Position numbers and translations under genes: made by a program. Shown one piece after another: positions 11,740 through 23,995 of a stretch of 64,000 nt of DNA. Every line of letters starts with the position of its first letter. The stretch's first letter is position 1. The stretch comes from Athripsodes cinereus. Taxonomy: Eukaryota > Arthropoda > Insecta > Trichoptera > Leptoceridae. The notes beneath the pieces are model-generated. The model worked only from the letters and a program-made list of their open reading frames with translations. It was not told the origin of the DNA and did not search any database. The stretch is taken from contig OX388329.1 of NCBI GenBank assembly GCA_947579605.1, positions 27,940,693 to 28,004,692 of the forward strand. Direction: 5' to 3'.

Positions 11740-11905
11740 CTAAGTCACAGGACCAGCAATGCCAAAAGCCCTGTCGTTGAATTGTGTTGGCTTGTATCTG
11801 CTGACTTCTCTCAGCGCATCAATAGATGTTGTGGATGATCGAAGTTCTCTGTGAGGAGCTGGATCCGGGACGAAAAGTTTGGAAATCCACATCGGTGATA
11901 TGTTT
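11740..11905 (-). pseudogene. Jockey-like LINE C-terminus fragment
   Basis: On the minus strand the frame reads VPDPAPHRELRSSTTSIDAL, REVSRYKPTQFNDRAFGIAG and PVT. The 'RAF...GPVTW' signature near the end of jockey/CR1 RT proteins is also found at 20330-20600 and 23722-23995. Truncated at both ends. Confidence 0.55.
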
Positions 11906-11989
11906 AAAAAACATCTCGTATAAAACATTAAACATCTTAAATTTAGCTGTGAGGTATGTCAGATCTTTTCAGGTTTTTGAGGTCTGTCA

Positions 11990-12245
11990 GATCCAGAGAG
12001 ACGATGGTCCTGGCTGGGACATGTTTTGAGAATTCCCAATGATAGTTGGCCAAAAAGAGCACTGTTCTTCCGTCCGCAGGGGTTTCGTAGGCCCGGGCGT
12101 CCCTCTTTCACAATACACCGTTCCTATGACAACGATATCAGAGCGCAAGGAATGTGGTGGGAAGAGGTGACGCAATTGGCACAGAGACGCTCTGAATGGA
12201 GGAGGCTGGTTTCTGCCCTGTGCTCCCGAGAGGAGCGTTGAGGGC
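11990..12245 (+). pseudogene. LINE C-terminus fragment, WLGHVLR...ALCSR family
   Basis: One open frame reads RRWSWLGHVLRIPNDSWPKR, RRPGRPSFT, and later RSEWRRLVSALCSREER before a TGA. This is the C-terminal tail of a non-LTR retrotransposon, different from families D and M. A GATGATGATGACGATGATG microsatellite (12247-12265) follows the stop and is a plausible tail. It lies tail-to-tail with the minus-strand fragment at 11740-11905. Confidence 0.7.
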
Positions 12246-12269
12246 GATGATGATGACGATGATGTCAGA

Positions 12270-13205
12270 TCTTTTACTCTATCGTAAATTTAATACATCT
12301 ACATATTTTTGTGATAAATATGATACATCCATATAATTAAAAAAAAAATTCTCTCGTGGATGTATTTTAAACAACCTTTGGGTTTTCTAAGTTTATTTCT
12401 TTGAAATTCAGCCTACTCATATTATTTTTAGATTTCAAGGAGCAGAACTTCTCTAACTCTAATCTAATGAAAGATATTGTGAGAAATAATGTCAGATGGT
12501 ATATCATTATGGTTTCTAGCTGCTGCAAATTGTCCTGTGTTTCTATCCACATAATATCATATCATAACAAACGTTTTATTGAGTTCTGCTAGTTCAATAC
12601 TCATGTATGCAGATATATGGAACATGGTTCGACATAACCATTTAAACTACGCTATAGGGTTGTCAGAAAATCTAATTCATTTATATCATTGGGAAACTTG
12701 GTATATGACAAAGATTCTTTTATTCCTTTAAATAGTCAAGGAGTACTCCCTTCATGGAGTTTAGACTTTCACATATAGAGAAAAATGAGTCAAAGATATG
12801 TGGCTAGAAACTGCAAAGACAAAAGAATTATAAACGGGACCGGACGAGTTTATTTATTGACAGAATAGGTTTACTAGTTAATAATGATATTAAAACCTGT
12901 GATCTTTCAATTGAAATATGAGACCCAACCATCAGACCATCAATTACCTTCGAATTGTAAAGTAAAACCTTTTTTCCTGTTTTCAAGAACGAAATGAACC
13001 AAGTAATGATAAGAAAAACACCTTTGATTATTGAAAACAAACCTTATTCAACAAGACACCATTACAAGAAGTATTCAGTAGACAATCAAAGATAACATAC
13101 AAACTCATAGAAACATAATAATTTTCACAACGTAAACACAAACACCCTTCAACAATCATAGACAATAGATAATCCCAACAAGTACATACATCTGGCTATT
13201 TGCCA
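12270..13205. other. No gene seen
   Basis: AT-rich. Overlapping short ORFs near 12367-12592 on both strands are mutual shadows without motifs. Confidence 0.5.
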
Positions 13206-13209
13206 TGAT

Positions 13210-13345
13210 GATGATGTTGATGGTGGATATTTCGGTCCATTGAATCCTTATTACCATCCTTTGGCTGTCTCGAGGTGGCGGTGAAAAGGGCGGTTATTAT
13301 TTTGCTTCTAAAGCTAGTGACATTCTTCTGGCGTCATCCTGTTTT
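13210..13345 (-). pseudogene. Jockey-like LINE scrap
   Basis: The minus-strand reading NVTSFRSKIITALFTATSRQ resembles the TSFRS.LKTAPFTGALET run encoded at 23722-23995 and the DNA aligns with 20380-20430. It is the extreme C-terminal part only. Confidence 0.5.
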
Positions 13346-13349
13346 ATCT

Positions 13350-16290
13350 GTTTCTTTAAAGATTCATTGTTTGTTCATTCAGAGAATTAAAACAGCGATC
13401 AACATAGATACTTCTTAGTTATGAATACTTGGAATAGGTTGCTTCACTAATAAATATTCATGCAAAGTAATGACGCAATATACTTAATTAAAATAATATT
13501 GTCCGCTATGCTAAGCCCTGCAGTGAGCATGCACAATTATTTAAACATGGCATGTCGTTGAAGCTATTCAATTGACATCAATAGAAGAGTGTGATGATGG
13601 TTAATATTCATACTCAGTATACTTAGTAACACAGCACGTAACTCAGTTTCATATGATGATAATACTAACATAATAATATTGTTCTAGTTATAATACTAAG
13701 ATCAGAGTATCAAAAGTAGCCAAGAACATAGTTTGATCATTAAGAGATAATGTCATGGTTATCTATATGATATCCTCTCTATGCCTTTTTCAAGGTTCTG
13801 TTGAAGTTATTGCATCATTTGTTACTTCAATTTGGTCTACGTTAATTTTTTTATTCATCTAACTCTCAAAAATATTTTGTATTTGTGCCAGCCCATTGAG
13901 TCCTGTTGTAAATCATTTACTTAAATGCTTAATATTTTACGACGATTCTACTCCCTGTAACGTAAACGATTCTAACAAATGTAGCTAAACACAAATATGA
14001 AAATATAATATTAAGTATCAAAGATGGTTTGAATTGCAAGCAAAAACTATGATCTTTTTTATCTAAAAATGCTCAACTTAAGTCTAATCAATCATTATTT
14101 TATCGTTATTTTCTTTTGCCCCCTTTTATTCACTCCTGAACTAAAAGTTATCCTTCTCTTTATATATTGTTCAATCTTTGGCCATCTTTATTCTATTGGC
14201 ACCGATATATCCACAAAAGGCTTGACCTATTTGTGAGAATAGCCTGATAGTATAAATAAAGATAAAGCAACAACAATAAAAATATTATGAAAGAAAAATA
14301 CACTCTAGGATTTTGTATATTTTACTTCTTGACTCTTTGAAATAATATTATTATATCGCAATACCATAATATAATGTACTATATTCAAACTAGCAAATGA
14401 TAGATTATTACACACACCAAAGGCTAGGCAACTAAGTATTGTATTATTACAGAAGGTTTTGTATAGTACAACCAGCAACAGCAAGGTGGCCTTGGTTGAT
14501 ATATGTATTATACTCGTACCGAAGTGTTACTAGTATTATCGTAGTAGTAATTATTTCGTAGGAAGTGGAATAGGTACCTGAAGGTTTATTCATATACAAA
14601 ACATTTTGTTGGTATATGCGCCTGTTTGATTCTTTGCTGACATCGTCGTTCTGCAAGATGTCGAAGTTATTTCAAATTAAATACATTTATCTCATTTTGT
14701 TAGTACCCTGTAAACTTCACCTGATGTAGATATTTAATCTATAGAATGTTCTCCAGCTTGTATTAATGAAAAGTTAAATTTAAATGTTCAAAGATCACGC
14801 TGTAATGCAGCAGTCAGAAATGAAATTTGAGAAATTGTGGGAACAACAGGAAATACCAAGAAAATGTCCACATATTACTGTGGATTTAGTGTGTTTGAAG
14901 ACATAACAAAGTATGGTTTAAAGAATAGAACAAGACATGTTCTTTTGGTATATTTTTAGATACTCTTAAATCGAAAATTCAAAAACTTTTGTGATAGGAG
15001 CTTACCTTACGAAACACTTCACAAACTGTTATTGAAATAATACAGGAATCAATTTATATTATCACCAATTATTATCCATAGTTACTTTGCAAAATGAGGT
15101 TTAATCTCGAATACTCGTAGCCTGTGAAACACATATGTATATGAAAAAGTACTATATTGCTTTGTTATTTATTAGGTTACATACTTATAGAAAAAAAAAT
15201 GTGTGCAACAACAAAAAACTCCATTAATGATTCTTGAACCAGCTTGAGATAGTATGCACTACTCATTAATGTTAGTTGTTAACCAGATGGTCAGATGTCA
15301 GGATTATATATCAGAAGGTTATACAGTTTAAGTCAATTCAAAGAACAATGATACTGATTCGCCAATCGAAGAATCCTAAAATTAGATAAATTGATCAATG
15401 AAAGAACAAAACGGTCAATGTTTTGGATTCTTTGTTGCAAATGTTAGAGGGAATAATTTTAGAATAAGTTAAAAATATATCGCAAATAAGTTAAAGTCGT
15501 GATAATTGGATGGCAGACAATACAATTCGCGTCTTTATAGATGATTAAATCGTAAGAAAGGTTAATGTTTCAGAATTGATAGCATTTTGTAAAAAAATCT
15601 ATTGTAGTCTCCTCGATGTCCTGTAACAAGTATAATATTGGATATCATATTTGACACTTCTTCAGGTGTTATGAGTTTTGATCAGTCATAATCATGTTCA
15701 GTCTACGTTGATCAACTGCTGAATAAAACCTCTTCATTGGTAAGCCGCTTGTTTCTTTTCTTCCCCCAAAATGTTCTATACCTGGACATGGATATTATAC
15801 TCTTTAGTTCATCACTATCTTGTCGGTTGTCTTGCAATATTTTTCCCCGTCTATCAATGTACAGCTCTATCTTCCAACCTCTCTTCGACTTGCAAAAAAG
15901 TGACATGAATTGTTTTAAATTTAGCAAAACAATATGCATTATTTCGTTTTAGTATTAGGACGATCTAGTAATCAGTCATTATCTGTACAAGCAATAAAAT
16001 GTTTGATGGAATTATTAGTTAGGATCTAAATGGGTTTGAATTATCATTGTACACTTTATTCGTTATGGATACATATTATAATGATATGTCACGTCGTTTT
16101 TAAATCAAGGTAAACTAAATACAATGTACAATTCATTTTATTACTAGTTATATAAGAAGTAGGAACATAGGCGTATCTAGGACTAGGAGGGAAGGGACAA
16201 AGTGAGAAGTTGACACTTCTATAGATATTAGACTAAATATTTATATAAGGTGGTTATAAAAATTGTACAAAAACGTGCAATATCACAAAC
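13350..16290. other. No confident gene; two small ORFs of unknown status
   Basis: A 40-aa ORF at 14784-14906 (+) and a 75-aa ORF at 15712-15939 (-; contains CKSKRGWKIELYIDRRGK) have protein-like composition, but no family match, no splice context and no second copy. I treat both as unproven. The rest is AT-rich spacer. Confidence 0.35.
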
Positions 16291-16292
16291 TC

Positions 16293-16332
16293 CGTTCACT
16301 GTATCGGTGTTTAGGTAGTAGAATTCTATAAT
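16293..16332 (+). repeat. Short repeat shared with 43.6 kb
   Basis: TTCACTGT.TCGGTGTTTAG followed by GTAGTAGAATTC.ATA occurs here and at 43613-43650, where it directly abuts a 56-bp perfect inverted repeat. Here the inverted repeat is absent. Confidence 0.55.
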
Positions 16333-17071
16333 AAAATTTACAAAAAAACGTTTCTCTCCGTAGAAACAAATACTTAGTAGAAAAAAATAGTCTTAGTTTT
16401 GAAAAACTTGTCTTAATTCTGTTTTAGTTGTTTCGAATTTCTATACTGTGGTAATATAGGAAGGCTTTTGTGGTCTTTTATTGCATTTAATATTGATTTT
16501 TGTAATGTTTTTTGCGTTGACTGTCTGTTCGTTTCGAAAATAAATAAATAAATATATACAACATTTGTTTTAGATTTCATCTCAAATTTCTTTCCCGAAT
16601 TGAGAATTTGATGACAAAAGGGGTAAAAATTATGGATGTTAGTATATCAGATTATCAAATAGTGAAAACTGCGACTAAAATAACAAAAAAGGTCCACACA
16701 GTTGACAATGTTGTAACACTGCAAAAGTCAAAGAGAGAATCCTGGTTAGTTACGCCCTTGAGTAGTAATACTAAAAATAACATTATGTTAATTTCTCAAT
16801 GAATGTAGCAGAATGGCAAGACTCGGATATACGATTTTAAAATATACTCGCATTATCTAGATACATATGCAAGCGGTCAGAAGTTTTATATAGCATGTAG
16901 GTACGGCTAATAAGAATGATGTATAGTTGTATTAAAAAATAATATGTGGTAACATACGTATTACGTATGTCATATTATATGGACATTGAGGAAATTGAAT
17001 TGTTGAATGTAAAGTTTAAACATTATTCTAAGTGTTTGAACTGTATGGCGCTACCATCGATAATTTTATTT

Positions 17072-17142
17072 CTCTACATCCATTATCTCTCAAATGGGGT
17101 AGCCCACAGACCAACTGTACTTTACACACATGCAAGTCAATA
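17072..17142 (-). mobile_element. S repeat, 3' part only
   Basis: TCTCAAATGGGGTAGCCCAC followed by AGACCAACTG and CATGCAAG is the reverse of the S-repeat 3' region (CAGCTGATCTGCTGGCTACC...). It is truncated and decayed, and sits immediately 5' of a SINE A copy. Confidence 0.45.
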
Positions 17143-17159
17143 ATTGTCAATTTAATATT

Positions 17160-17355
17160 GATGATGGGTGTGATGCGGAGGTAGAGCTCTTGTCTTTGAG
17201 TCATCAGGTTCCAGGTTCGATTCCCGGCAAGGGCAAAATGAAGTAATTACCTTTTTCTAATTGTTCTTATTCTGGGTGTTGCATGTTATGTCTTTGGTGT
17301 ATTGTATGTGTATATCGTGTAATAATTATACAAGATCAATATTTTGGCAAGGAGT
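17160..17355 (+). mobile_element. tRNA-derived SINE, family A, copy 2
   Basis: The B box GGTTCGATTCC (17214-17224) is intact, whereas the A-box region (GTGATGCGGAGG) and the body are more diverged than in copies 1 and 3. The 3' part stops at about 17355, just before a 61-nt hairpin. Confidence 0.75.
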
Positions 17356-17357
17356 TT

Positions 17358-17418
17358 ATGCATTTTGAGAATTAGTGATTGATCACGTCTTGGTGATTCA
17401 CTAATTCTCAAAATGCAT
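17358..17418. repeat. Perfect 21-bp inverted repeat (hairpin)
   Basis: The arms ATGCATTTTGAGAATTAGTG(A) at 17358-17378 and 17398-17418 are perfectly complementary around a 19-nt loop. ATCAC/GTGAT inside the loop can extend pairing past a 3-nt bulge. The overall size, about 60 nt, is that of a short miRNA-type hairpin, but a tiny MITE or foldback is equally possible. Confidence 0.7.
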
Positions 17419-17419
17419 A

Positions 17420-19310
17420 GGAATTTAAATTCAGAATATAACATTTTAAACAAATTATAATTAAGAAGCTAATTTTATTATGTCCGATGGCTCGTAACGA
17501 TTCAACCTCCAAAAATATATTTGAAAGGTTGTTTTCGCAGAGCATAATATATGTATGTACATAATTATCGTTTTTTGGGTACTCTACGTCAGTATAGCTG
17601 ATAAAGATTTTATAGCTGATTTTGAATAAGACAGTTGACTTCTGCTCGACGTTTCGTGAAGGATTCAACCTGACATCAGCTTGGGTGTTGAGGGGAGGTG
17701 GCAGGCTTCAATGGAGGAAGTAGGCGTCGATGAGCGAGTCAGACAGAAGTCTAGTCATAAATGAAACTTATAATCATAAAATATTATAATCATAATAAAA
17801 GAAGGTTTATTGATAGGGATAGAGCTATGGAATTAATAAAAATATAACTACAAAGATATTCGATAATTATTATATCAGATATTTTTAACTGAGTATCATA
17901 TAGTGTTAAAAGCAAAACATCTTTTACTTAAACTTCTGTAATTTAGGGGATATAATAAGGCATATTACATAATGATTTCTGTTGAGAATATCCAGTAGTT
18001 TCTATTGTCATATTGTATTTATTGTCTCTTATATTATTATGTTGATTGTGTTTGTTCCAAGTATGTTGTTTTTTTTAAAGTTATTCTACTGTACAGGCTA
18101 TTTAGCCGTATACTTTGTTAATGAATTAATAAATATACTTAGTAGAAAATATTTTGTATCACGTATGATTTTGAACGACGGATATTATTGAAACTAAAAG
18201 AACAAAAAGGAATAATTGAGAGTTGACTCGACCTAAACCGCACACTTAACAATGAGTATGTATTTATTATAATAATGTATTTGTAATGTCGCAGCCGGCT
18301 AAGGTACGTTGGTTAGCCTCTATGAAGTCATACAGTGAGGGCGCATACCATGATGTCATGTTGCATAATAATATGATATCTACATTCATATTATATATTA
18401 TAACACTACCTACTATTCATTCGCACAATCACCAGTTAATAATAACTAATGAATAGAGATACTTATTCATATGCGCATATTACTTATTAATTCAATATCT
18501 AAACAGTGAGCACCATACAAGACAGGTCGAGCCACTTACCTAATACTTCGAATGTTGATAAATCAAAACCTCTTACAAATTTTGTAAGTAAAAAATCGAA
18601 CCTAACAGAGCCGGTAAGTCAGATTTGATTTGACCCAACAGTTGCCGGGGCATTGTTCTTTGGAATTGCAGAATTCGATTCAGAAACAAATTAAAGGTTG
18701 TACTGGCGCCATTGAGACAGTCTAAAGACTTTGACAAAGACATAACATGTTGAAACCTGGTCACTAAAACAAAAGTGCATCGTTTAGTTTAACAAAGTTT
18801 TTTTTTTTATTTACATTAAATTAGTCTAAAGACTGTTAAACGGCGTCAAAATAAAGTCTTCCGGAAGTCTTCACGATCATCATAGTATATCAAAAGGTGC
18901 AAATCTCGAATAGGTACTAGAGATTTCGCTATGAAGTTTCATCCACAATTTCAAGTGAAAAAGAAACACAATTCTTCAATTAAGTTCTTTAGTGGATAGT
19001 TTCAGCTTCATAGGTCATTTTCAATCGATTGAAATATATAGTAGAAGAAAACGTTTGCTTGTCCAAATGTGCAATTCTACTACCTACTAATTGTGCAGAC
19101 AAAAACTCACCTCGGCCTGGTGTTAATCACCAAATTATATAAATATCATTTACTTACTCTTTGTATTTATGTTTTATTACTTGTGTTATTCTTGTCCTAC
19201 TTTTATGTCTTTTTATTTAATTATTGTTATTACCTAATCTATATTTACTTAATTTCGAAAATTATTGGTCTGGCCTACCCTTGAGGACAATTTTGGTTTG
19301 AATGTGCGGA
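17420..19310. other. No gene seen
   Basis: Includes a moderately GC-rich patch at 17640-17760 (possible old LINE sequence, not placed) and AT-rich DNA. Frames of up to 86 aa lack motifs. Confidence 0.45.
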
Positions 19311-19324
19311 TTAATACGAGTCTA

Positions 19325-19692
19325 CGACTCCTGAATAGTGGCTGGGGTGTCATTGAGAGACCGTATACGGAATACGTATGTTCGTGAGGCTCTCAAGGTG
19401 GAACCAGTGCTCGTGCACGTGGGGAGGTCGCAGTTGCGATGGATGGATCACGTGCTCCGCATTTCAGAAGACAGACTAGCAATTAGATCTTTGGAGGCTG
19501 TGGGAGATGTCAGAAGACTAGTGGGCTACCCTAGAAGAAGCTAGCAAGGGTAGGTGTCGAACTTGTGTGTTAGAGGCATGGTTTGGAGTGGCCAGAAGTC
19601 CTGAAAGCAGCGGTGGACAGGGATCTTTGGAGGAGGTACCTAGGCGCAATGGGCCCCCGACTTAACTAGGACAAGGGGAAGAATATGTATGT
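19325..19692 (+). pseudogene. LINE family F C-terminus with (TATG)n tail
   Basis: The frame reads VSLRDRIRNTYVREALKVEP, then RSQLRWMDHVLRISEDRLA, typical of the region between the RT domain and the end of an insect LINE. It breaks at 19544. The DNA continues as a recognisable 3' region (GCAAGGGTAGGTGTCGAAC, GGTTTGGAGTGGCCAGA, CAGCGGTGGACAGGGATCT) to (TATG)n at 19684-19697. The same 3' region occurs at 30545-30755, also ending in TATG units, so the family boundary is supported by two copies. Confidence 0.75.
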
Positions 19693-20329
19693 ATGTATGA
19701 CTCCTGAATTATCCGGATGTGAGATGGGTTTCTCTTCAATGTGGAAACAAAAAATTATCTGCACAATAAATAAATATTTACACCTATATAAGATTCCGCC
19801 ACCTTTCGCTCATCATTCTTCGGCTTATAGACCACAAACCTTTTACCTACATGAGGCTTGTGGGTTGGAATTTATTTTCACGTTAAATTTATATTTTATT
19901 TAACAATAATAATTAATTATTGTTGTTGAGGTTTTCTTAAAAATACATTATTTTACGATTTATTGTATGGCTACATTGAATAATTTATGAACATTCATTA
20001 CAGAAACTGAGAAATTAATATAACGTATTTGTCGGAATCAGATTATAAATAAGGTAAGTCAAATTTGTCAAACTTATTCTTACCACTTTATTCATATTTT
20101 TTTTAGTTAATATTAACGTTCGATGGTAGGTACTTGGTAGAAGTGCATGTTTAATTTTAGTAAAAGTAGTTTTTTTACGGAGACGATCAGTTCCTCTGAA
20201 GAACTATACAAAAGTGATAGTAAAATATTCGTGTTGTTAATGAAAAAAAATCATGCAAAATCTTTCGGAAGCATAATATGGAAGTGAGCTTCATTCATTC
20301 CCTTATTTTTGAGCACTTTTTGTGTAAAA

Positions 20330-20600
20330 TGATGATGATGAATCTAGATGATTTTGTTATGACAGTTCCTAGACCGTTTCAAGGACGCCGGTGAAGAGTG
20401 CAGTTTTCAATTTGCTTCTGAAACTGGTGACAGTCTAATTGTCTCTCAATGGCACCGGTAGGCGATTCCATGTAACCGGTCCAACAACACCAAAGCCCTC
20501 TCATAGAAGTTAGACTTACCGGCTCTATTGGGCTTAGAAAGTCTATTCACAGTCAGTTTCTTGCTGGCTATTCTATCCACAAATGAATCACCCTTTTCCA
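20330..20600 (-). pseudogene. Jockey-like LINE C-terminus, NFYERAF family, copy 1
   Basis: On the minus strand the DNA encodes FVEKGDSFVDRIASKKLTVN, then RLSKPNRAGKSNFYERA, then the 'GPVTW..LPVPLRD' region and TSFRS-like end, with frame breaks. It is a C-terminal LINE remnant. The copy at 23722-23995 is about 85-90% similar and helps define it. A GATGATGATG run (20332-20341) marks the 3' end in both copies. Confidence 0.7.
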
Positions 20601-20636
20601 CGAAAACCTTTATGTCGCTGTTGATAAGCGACGTAC

Positions 20637-20765
20637 GTGGCGCAAGTTACGTATGCTGCTCGGGTTTGGTCTCATAGACTTTCGGTAGGCTCCGTATCTA
20701 CGGCAGTCTTGAGGGGACAGAGACTCCCGCTGCTCGCCGTCACAGGAGAATTGGTTTCCCTCTCT
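20637..20765 (+). pseudogene. R1/jockey-like LINE RT scrap
   Basis: The plus-strand frame reads VTYAARVWSHRLSVGSVSTA followed by QRLPLLAVTGEL. This resembles the segment just downstream of the RT fingers/palm in R1/jockey-type elements (YGA.VW...., QR..LL.VTGAYRT). It faces the minus-strand fragment at 20330-20600, so two different LINEs abut here. The longer minus-strand ORF over it is a shadow. Confidence 0.5.
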
Positions 20766-20820
20766 TCTAAAAAGCAAAAAACAGGCGATCGAAAGAATAA
20801 AGACATTTTTCATTTATACT

Positions 20821-20968
20821 TCAGCGAGGAAGTTTGCCACCCATCCTGAATGTCTTAGTTTTTTATTGTTAGCATGGAGAGTACAGTTTGTAAGTTTAGT
20901 TCATGCAACTGGTCTGCTGGCTACCCCCCTTGTGGGTTATGCCGTGATATTATAGTAGTAGTAGTAGA
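20821..20968 (+). mobile_element. S repeat (SINE-like), 3' half, copy 1
   Basis: Blocks CAGCGAGGAAGTTTGCCACC, CCTGAATGTCTTAG, GTCTGCTGGCTACC and TGTGGGTTATGCCGTGAT are followed by (TAG)n at 20953-20967. It matches the 3' 150 bp of the fuller copy at 55103-55355. The 5' half is missing. Confidence 0.7.
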
Positions 20969-20969
20969 G

Positions 20970-21032
20970 GATTCGAACCCGGGATATCCCTATTCAAAGT
21001 CACTAAAACCAGGCTACTGAGTATCTCAAAAA
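20970..21032 (-). mobile_element. tRNA-like fragment
   Basis: On the minus strand, TAGCCTGGTTTTAGTG (A-box-like) is followed by CCCGGGTTCGAATCC (perfect B box). Anticodon-arm pairing is poor and the acceptor stem is absent, so this is a tRNA pseudogene or SINE head rather than a tRNA gene. Confidence 0.45.
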
Positions 21033-21775
21033 TATATTCGAATGTACCTATCACAAAAACACGTATATTGAATATAAAATTTTAAATTGTAAAGACTTAA
21101 TCCATTGTATATCTGTTTCCTTTATTATTTCACTACAGTTAAGCATTCCTCGTGTTTGACATTTTATTTTGATGGTCGTCAGGCGCCTTTGGGTCGCAAT
21201 TTTCTCCTTATGTGTCTACAGTCTCCGTTCTTTTATATCTACTTACATATCTACTTTCAATTCAAGTTTCAGCTTTTTATATCTAACTGTTATTTTTTAT
21301 AACATTTAAATATGATACATAGTAATGTGGAATAAATCTTCTGTTCTTTCCTGTAAGTTTTTGAATGTTCTGTAACAGAAGGCGGATGCCCATAAAACAT
21401 CACTAGAGGACATCCTATTGAAAATATTATATATAGTGAGTTTGGATTTTCTTCTCCATTCCTCCCCATTTTCAGCTAGTCTCTTTACATGTTTAACCCC
21501 TGTATACATACAATACACAACATGTATACAAAGGTACGATCTCTTTCAAAAAAGACACAAACAATTAGATTAATAAAAAACGAGAGTTTTACAAACAGTG
21601 TAACATGAATCAGGTTAAAATTATAAAAAAAACCACAAATAGGTAGGTATGTTAAAAAAAATTGGTCAAGATTGGAAAAAATAAATCAAAATGGTAAAAA
21701 AAAAATGTCAAATATTAGTTAAAACTCAGTTAGTTAAAATTCAAAAGTTAATAAAATAATTGATGTAAAAAAGGT

Positions 21776-21850
21776 AATGTGAAAGGTGTATAAGGTTGTA
21801 TTTGGGTTTATAACAAAACCCAGATATATCTTTAAAAAAAAAAAAAGTTG
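21776..21850 (+). mobile_element. SINE B, 3' part, copy 4
   Basis: TGTGAAAGGTGTATAAGGTT then GTATTTGGGTTTATAACA, CCCAGATATATCTTT and a run of A. The same module ends the copies at 52745-52950, 40813-40965 and 49245-49345. This copy is 5'-truncated within the body, so no tRNA head is present. Confidence 0.7.
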
Positions 21851-23715
21851 ATATAAAAAATTAATAAATTATAGATCAGTTAATATACAAAAATTTAGGT
21901 CAAATGGTTAAAAGAGCAATTGAATAATATTCAAAAAATAACATTCAAAAATTTTATAGGTAGATAGATATGTTGTGTTTTATTAGATGTGACTAGAGTA
22001 ACACATATGCTATTGTTGCAAAGGTGAAAAATGATAAATGTATTTCACTAATTACAGAGTAAGCTAAAAAATATACTGGAGATACATATATCTTGTTCTA
22101 TGTATTTATCACGTCGATATGGTAGGTATATGATTCCAACAAAGAGTTAACGAGACAATGATATTTGATCCCCATTCTTCTATTTATTTTCTCTAATGGT
22201 GAATCCAAGTTCGTTAGACAAAATAAAACAAATCTAAAAAACCCTCACAACAAGTTGTGTCTTGTCGTATATTTACTTGTGATGGCGGAGTAAGCGTCAT
22301 CTTTCTCGATTTCAAGGAACTACTGAAATCTTGTATAACGAGACTTCATATACATTACGATCTCCTTTTCTTCCATTTAAAGACTTTTCATAATATCTGT
22401 GAAATTCTTGTTGGATACAATTTTTTTTCGCCAGTGCTCTCTTATGTCTCCATAGAAGCATCAAATGAAGACAATACTACAAGATATCATAGACATACTA
22501 TACTTGCAGTGCGTTAGGTACATTTTTTTGGAATTTTTGTGTTCCAACATTGATGACCTTCAAGCATTAGCAATGTATTGTCTTACAACTAACGTCAGTT
22601 TAAAACTGGAGGCAAAATGTGATTGGCTGCATGACGATTTTTTTTTAAATTACCGATCTAGTATATCTATGCAAGATATGCAGTATTTATCAAACATACA
22701 ATATATTGAACATATTATTTCTATGATCTAACCTTCAAATTAATGAATGATTATTTTTTTCCAAAAAAGATAGAAAAGCCATCACTATATTGTACCCAAT
22801 TAGATCTTGAATAGGTATACTTAAGAAAATAAATTGTTAATATAATTACACTGCCAAGTATCAAATCTGTGAATGATTTCTACATTTTATAAGACGCCTG
22901 AAAACTTAAAAGTAAAATATTCTTTGTGAAGAAGAAAGTTGGACAGTTTAAAAGCACCGATAATGCAAATCTCGTTGCTGTACGTAGTATGTACGAAACG
23001 CCTTAGGAAAAATGTCTTTAATTCCAGAATTTTCTCAACAGAAATACCAGCAGATGTTTTGTAATAGATACATATCTATGTAATAAATAATATTGTATTC
23101 TTTCTCAGCTGACTTTTTCTGTTATTGTCGTCGTCGGATTTCTTCTTTTTTGGTCCTTGGAATAAAAATAATTGTCCAATTATATTTTCTCTTCACTTCA
23201 AAATAACTACAACACAGTCAGCATACAACACAAGGGATGCCGAACGTATAATATTTTCTAAGATGTCTCATGAGAATTTTACATTCTCCGAACTCTTACT
23301 CATCATAATATTATAATGGAATGAATATTACTCCTAGAGTTGTATCATTTTCTTCATTTGATTTTGTATGGTCATTACTGCGTCGACCATCACTAAAACA
23401 TCGACATTATTAATTTGTCTTGTGCAAATGGTAAATAAAGTTCCATCATCATTCACATCTACTATATTCATTCATAGTCTACAGAGTTAAGAAGTCAAGA
23501 ACACTGCCTTTTTCTCAGATTACGTTATGCCATCTTACAGGGTCCAATTATATACGACTTGGTTATGAAGAGGAATATGTTGACCAGATTTACTATTTGT
23601 GAAAGTCTTTGTCGTTATTTCAATTTAAAATAAAACTGTCAAATACAGAAAAAAAAGACGCAACAACAAACAGAGGATCCAAGATAAAGAATTTTGATCA
23701 AATGGAATCAAAATG
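21851..23715. other. No gene seen
   Basis: AT-rich. Two overlapping plus-strand ORFs at 22257-22731 (86 and 88 aa) have no motif and no second copy. Confidence 0.45.
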
Positions 23716-23721
23716 TGTTAA

Positions 23722-23995
23722 ATGATGATGATGATGATTTTGTTTTGACGCCGTTTAACAGTCCCTAGACCGTCTCAAGGGCGCCGGTGAAGGGTGCAGT
23801 TTTCAATTAGCTTCTGAAGCTGGTGATAGTCTAATTGTCTCTCAATGGCACCGGTAGGCGATCCCACGTAACCGGCCCAACAACACCAAAAGCCCTCTCA
23901 TAGAAGTTAGACTTACCGGCTCTATAAGGCTCAGTAAATCTATTCACAGCCAGTTCCGAAGAGCGCAGAGATCTTCTAATGGTCAAGTCAAGAGG
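23722..23995 (-). pseudogene. Jockey-like LINE C-terminus, NFYERAF family, copy 2
   Basis: The minus-strand frame reads LTIRRSLRSSELAVNRFTEP, YRAGKSNFYERAFGVVGPV, TWDRLPVPLRDN then a stop, followed by TITSFRS and LKTAPFTGALETV. Only the stop after LRDN and a second after SFRS break it, so it is better preserved than the copy at 20330-20600. The 3' end is a (GAT)n run at 23724-23737. Confidence 0.75.

Noticed and set aside
15712..15939. 75-aa minus-strand ORF rich in K and R
   Set aside because: Contains NEEVL as LINE M does, but nothing around it agrees, and the opposite strand is open as well.
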